Below are positions 61,568 through 64,000 of a stretch of 64,000 nt of DNA, piece after piece. The notes below the pieces were generated by a model. It was not told the DNA's origin and did no database searches. It saw nothing but the letters and a program-made list of their open reading frames with translations. Location: contig JAHBUW010000001.1 of assembly GCA_019637875.1 (NCBI GenBank), positions 124,001-188,000 on the forward strand. Reading direction: 5' to 3'. The position numbers and the translations under genes were made by a program. Numbering within the stretch: the stretch's first letter is position 1; each line of letters begins with the position of its first letter. Source of the stretch: Pseudobdellovibrionaceae bacterium (lineage in GTDB: Bacteria; Bdellovibrionota; Bdellovibrionia; Bdellovibrionales; Bdellovibrionaceae).

Positions 61568-62082
61568 GCCCGTTTTTTACGCCGACGTCCCATTAACAAG
61601 TACGCGGCGGCGCCCACCAACAGCGCCGTCGCGGCCCCGATGTAAAGCCCGTAGTTTCGACGGGTGGCCGCATGGTCGTCGGCTTTCACTTGGCCGAGCT
61701 TTTCCATCATCCACGGCACCTTTTCCCAGAAGGGCTGTTTGCCCGCACCGGGATTCATCTGCACGCGGCCTTGCGTGATGGGCGAAACGATGCGCGCCTC
61801 GGTGACGACTTTGCCTTCGACCACCATCGCGAGGTCTTCGCCGACGTGATTCGTCGTGAGCTCCGCCAGTCGGGAAGCCGCTTCGTCGTGCAGGTTCATC
61901 GACAGATTCGGCTGATCGTACTGATTCATGGAAAGGTAGAACTCGGCCATGTCGGACTCTTGCAACGTCATTTTGACGTCGGGCTGCAGGCGCGTGATTC
62001 CGCCTTCGGCGGTGGGGAACTCGATGCAATCGGTGGTGGATCCGCAGGCCAGCATCAGGGTGATCGCGATAACGCTCGTCAT
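61564..62082 (-). CDS. SecD-P1-like exported protein with C-terminal anchor
   Basis: 172 residues. A short signal sequence (SVIAITLMLACGST) with possible lipobox. The middle resembles the P1 head of SecD (AASRLAELTTNHVGEDLAMVVEGKVVTEARIVSPITQG). A single C-terminal membrane segment is followed by a basic tail (LYIGAATALLVGAAAYLLMGRRRKKR). AAAAGGAGAAAAGAA precedes ATG. It sits downstream of the XRE/DUF2975 pair on the same strand, probably in one operon. Its role is unknown. Confidence 0.72.
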   Translation of the reverse strand: MTSVIAITLMLACGSTTDCIEFPTAEGGITRLQPDVKMTLQESDMAEFYLSMNQYDQPNLSMNLHDEAASRLAELTTNHVGEDLAMVVEGKVVTEARIVSPITQGRVQMNPGAGKQPFWEKVPWMMEKLGQVKADDHAATRRNYGLYIGAATALLVGAAAYLLMGRRRKKRA

Positions 62083-62095
62083 TTCTTTTCTCCTT

Positions 62096-62332
62096 TTAGT
62101 CTTCGGTTTCGTCGTCGTCGTCCGGAGTCGCGCCGGGCACGTACTCCAACAGGTCGCCGGGTTGGCAGTCGAGCGCCCGGCAGATTTCTTCCAGCGTTGA
62201 AAAACGGATCGCCTTGGCTTTACCGGTCTTCAAAACCGAAAGGTTGTTCAGGGCGATGCCGGTTTTTTCTTCGAGGTCTTTGAGTTTCATCTCCTTCTGC
62301 GCGAGGAGCACCGCGAGTTTCACCTTGATCAT
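62096..62332 (-). CDS. Small XRE helix-turn-helix regulator (YozG-like)
   Basis: 78 residues from ATG 62332, with GAGGTGATTTG upstream. It has MIKVKLAVLLAQKEMKLKDLEEKTGIALNNLSVLKTGKAKAIRFSTLEEICRALDCQPGDLLEYV, the YozG-type HTH, and an acidic tail (DDDDETED). Its start overlaps the stop of the DUF2975 gene (TGATG), typical of DUF2975-YozG pairs. A 21-base palindrome upstream of the operon (62913-62933) is a plausible operator. Confidence 0.94.
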   Translation of the reverse strand: MIKVKLAVLLAQKEMKLKDLEEKTGIALNNLSVLKTGKAKAIRFSTLEEICRALDCQPGDLLEYVPGATPDDDDETED

Positions 62333-62874
62333 CAAATCACCTCGGATTCGAAGTTCACCAGGCGCGCCATCTGCGTGTAAAGCACGTAGACCGTGATGGC
62401 GTAGATGAACGGCGTCAGCGTGTTCAGACCCATGAGTCCCAAACCGCTGACTTGCAAGGCGTCGCCGATCAGCTCGTTGTCCATGAACGAAAAGTTCGCC
62501 GAAAAGATCCAGTGGATCCACGAGGCGAAGCCGATCAGTCCGGTCAAGACGTAGCCGAAGCAAGTCATGTGCATCAGGCGGTCGTTGCGTTCGCGGTTCG
62601 CGGCGTTTTTCGTGCGGATCATCGAGAAGATGCCCGCCACCAGAAACGCCAGAAAGGCCTCGCTCAGCGTGCTGACCAAAGTTTTGAATTGGGGCAGCGG
62701 CGACATCTGTTCGAGCATCGCGCGTGCCGCCGCGCCCGCGATTCCGGTCGCGCTGGTCAATGAGTGGTATTGGTAAACGGTGACGACCACGCCCACGAGG
62801 GCGACCGCCACGGCGAAGGCACCGATCGCGACGAACAGGCGCTCCAGGCTTTTGAGTAAGGTGTTTTGTGACAT
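62332..62874 (-). CDS. DUF2975 membrane protein
   Basis: 180 residues with four membrane segments (FVAIGAFAVAVALVGVVVTVY, TLSEAFLAFLVAGIFSMI, MTCFGYVLTGLIGFASWIHWIF, and GLMGLNTLTPFIYAITVYVLY). GGGAGGGACTTC precedes ATG. This DUF2975 family is nearly always paired with a small YozG-like regulator, as here. The function of the pair is not known; a role in envelope or antibiotic sensing has been suggested for relatives. Confidence 0.92.
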   Translation of the reverse strand: MSQNTLLKSLERLFVAIGAFAVAVALVGVVVTVYQYHSLTSATGIAGAAARAMLEQMSPLPQFKTLVSTLSEAFLAFLVAGIFSMIRTKNAANRERNDRLMHMTCFGYVLTGLIGFASWIHWIFSANFSFMDNELIGDALQVSGLGLMGLNTLTPFIYAITVYVLYTQMARLVNFESEVI

Positions 62875-62912
62875 GAAGTCCCTCCCTTTGGTTTCAACGA
62901 TTCGCCGCTATA

Positions 62913-62933
62913 ATTACATGATAATCATGTAAT
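62913..62933. promoter_or_regulatory. Perfect 21-base palindrome upstream of the XRE/DUF2975 operon
   Basis: ATTACATGAT and its exact complement ATCATGTAAT flank one central A. It lies 38 bases upstream of the DUF2975 start, in an A/T-rich stretch that also contains TATAAT-like sequence on both strands. It is a likely operator of the YozG-like regulator. Confidence 0.85.
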
Positions 62934-63039
62934 AATCAACGATCTTGGTGGAATTTCATACCCCTCCGCTAAGTCCAGGATTTGCGGGTCTTTTTGAAAC
63001 TTCGCGCCGAATTCATGGAAGGTCGGACATGATAAAAGA

Positions 63040-63792
63040 ATGATCGAACTTCTTTTCGCCTTCGTCGTTTCGGCTCCGGCCCAAAATATGGAACACTCCG
63101 CCTACGCGGATTGCTTCGGCTCTCTGGAAAGGTCGTTGGACACGCTTCGTAGCGCCGACGGGGAAAAGCCTTCTCGCCGGTTTCGTACGAATCTTCACGC
63201 TTCGGGGCAGATGGGAATACTGAGTCCCGTCCGTACGGAAGGTCGCGAAGACGTCGTCGATTTCTATCTCGTTGACTGGAAGAAGCGCCCCATCACGGGT
63301 GTGAAGACCGAGCTTCGTTTTCCCACCACGCGGGACATGAAAACCGGCGGGACGGCGGGGGCGAAGCTGGGATCGAACGTCTCGCATGAGATCGTGTTGC
63401 GCAATCAGCCGCAGCAGGAAGACTTCGATCAGCGCGTGAGTCTGCGCTTTTCGCGTTCGTCGGCCTTTGGTTTGATGCTTCAGGGGTTCGGATCGTCCTC
63501 GGGCGGAACGCAGACCACGAAGATCGGTCCGAACGAAACCGAACTCGACGCCGCGAAAATGAAACCTTTGAGCACGACCGAGATCGAAAAACTGATCGCG
63601 GATCAATTCGAGGATATGTCGAAACAAGTGCGGCAACCGATCGGGGCCGCGCGGCCGTGCTTCCGGATCGGAAGTCAGGCTTTCCGAGAGAGGCTTTCGG
63701 CGATCAACGCCAAATACTCGTCTGCGCCCGCGCCCGCGCCCTCTGCCGAACCTGCCGGTTCGCGGAGCGCGGTCGAAGAGGGCACCCGCTGA
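63040..63792 (+). CDS. Exported protein of unknown function (250 aa)
   Basis: A signal peptide (MIELLFAFVVSAPAQ) precedes a mature region with two Cys (ADCFGSL, RPCFRIG), beta-rich segments (DVVDFYLVDWKKRPITGVKTELRF) and an Ala/Pro/Ser-rich tail. No named family recognised. The ribosome site is weak (AAAAGA). Divergent from the DUF2975 operon. Confidence 0.7.
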   Translation: MIELLFAFVVSAPAQNMEHSAYADCFGSLERSLDTLRSADGEKPSRRFRTNLHASGQMGILSPVRTEGREDVVDFYLVDWKKRPITGVKTELRFPTTRDMKTGGTAGAKLGSNVSHEIVLRNQPQQEDFDQRVSLRFSRSSAFGLMLQGFGSSSGGTQTTKIGPNETELDAAKMKPLSTTEIEKLIADQFEDMSKQVRQPIGAARPCFRIGSQAFRERLSAINAKYSSAPAPAPSAEPAGSRSAVEEGTR

Positions 63793-63810
63793 TCGCGAGC
63801 GCCCCGTCGT

Positions 63811-64000
63811 TTACATCAAATCGTAACCGCGGCGGAACGCGTTCAATTCGTTGACGTAGGTGCGCGAAGGGCCTTGCGTGGACGAGGTCACGACGCACGA
63901 ACCGCTCGAGCAGTCCTTCTTCATCTGGCACGATTGGAAATCGCACGTCATCGAAGTGCCGGTCACCGTCGAGAACGTCGCGGGCAAGACGTTGATGCCC
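63811..64000 (-). CDS. Cys-rich exported-type protein, 3' fragment
   Basis: The window ends inside this gene, so only the last about 62 residues are seen. They read with several Cys (SMTCDFQSCQMKKDCSSGSCVV) and end YVNELNAFRRGYDLM. Spacing of the Cys suggests disulfides in a secreted or periplasmic protein. No family recognised. Confidence 0.55.
   Translation of the reverse strand, partial: GINVLPATFSTVTGTSMTCDFQSCQMKKDCSSGSCVVTSSTQGPSRTYVNELNAFRRGYDLM

Noticed and set aside
1-64000. tRNA, rRNA, CRISPR, insertion sequence, prophage or integrative element
   Set aside because: I looked for cloverleaf-like segments, short regularly spaced repeats, transposase or integrase motifs and found none that I can support; a covariance-model and mobile-element search was not possible here.

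Overview
The window reads as one contiguous stretch of a Gram-negative bacterial chromosome with high GC content (roughly 58-60% by eye). I see no tRNA, rRNA, CRISPR array, integrase, transposase or prophage gene. The gene content fits Bdellovibrionota or a close relative, although no single marker proves this. There are many lipoproteins, one with the signal FQNC that is common in Bdellovibrio-type lipoproteins. There are also numerous signal-peptide proteins and outer-membrane barrels, hybrid histidine kinases, several peptidoglycan enzymes, and a YkpA-type ABC-F protein. Coding density is high and neighbouring stop codons often overlap.

Layout. 1-5.2 kb: a stress or carbon module with a trehalose-6-P synthase/phosphatase fusion (cut by the window edge), two START-like proteins, an internally deleted CYP152-like P450 and a zinc alcohol dehydrogenase. 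5.2-11 kb: small hydrophilic proteins, a luciferase-like oxidoreductase, a DTW-domain tRNA-modifying enzyme and a hybrid histidine kinase. 11-13 kb: an aldo/keto reductase behind a lipoprotein with a complete ADP-ribosyltransferase motif set. 13-17 kb: a GAF kinase with a degenerate ATPase domain, an exported phosphoribosyltransferase-like protein, DoxX and an acyl-ACP thioesterase. 17-31 kb: mostly envelope genes (lipoproteins, L,D-transpeptidase, OmpA-like, BON, barrels) plus ABC-F and a glycogen synthase with a signal peptide.

31-34.8 kb: carbonic anhydrase, AlkC-like repair protein, a DUF692 protein and TerC. 34.9-42.6 kb: the pbpC/alpha-2-macroglobulin pair, with two single-base frameshifts near the end of the macroglobulin. 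42.7-49.4 kb: trypsin-like lipoprotein, XRE regulator, an 881-residue lipoprotein coupled to an APH-type kinase, and a YcaQ-like glycosylase. 49.3-59.5 kb: hybrid kinase, two glutathione transferases, EcsC, two FAD amine/amino-acid oxidases, PfpI, a hotdog protein, a DUF2817 carboxypeptidase and an MltB-type transglycosylase. 59.5-64 kb: a BlaI repressor with tandem operators and an M56 (BlaR1-type) protease whose sensor domain is replaced by a lytic transglycosylase domain, followed by an XRE/DUF2975 operon and exported proteins.

How genes may work together. Cell-wall building, cutting and sensing is the main theme: PbpC with macroglobulin, L,D-transpeptidase, MltB, OmpA, and the M56-transglycosylase/BlaI switch. 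A second theme is stress tolerance: trehalose, hydrophilin-like small proteins, glutathione transferases, DNA alkylation repair and PfpI. The strongest candidate for an undescribed system is the BlaI/M56-transglycosylase pair at 59.56-61.57 kb. Next come the ADP-ribosyltransferase lipoprotein (12.2-13.0 kb), the P450 lacking its heme-binding segment (2.6-3.4 kb) and the exported glycogen-synthase-like enzyme (27.1-28.7 kb).
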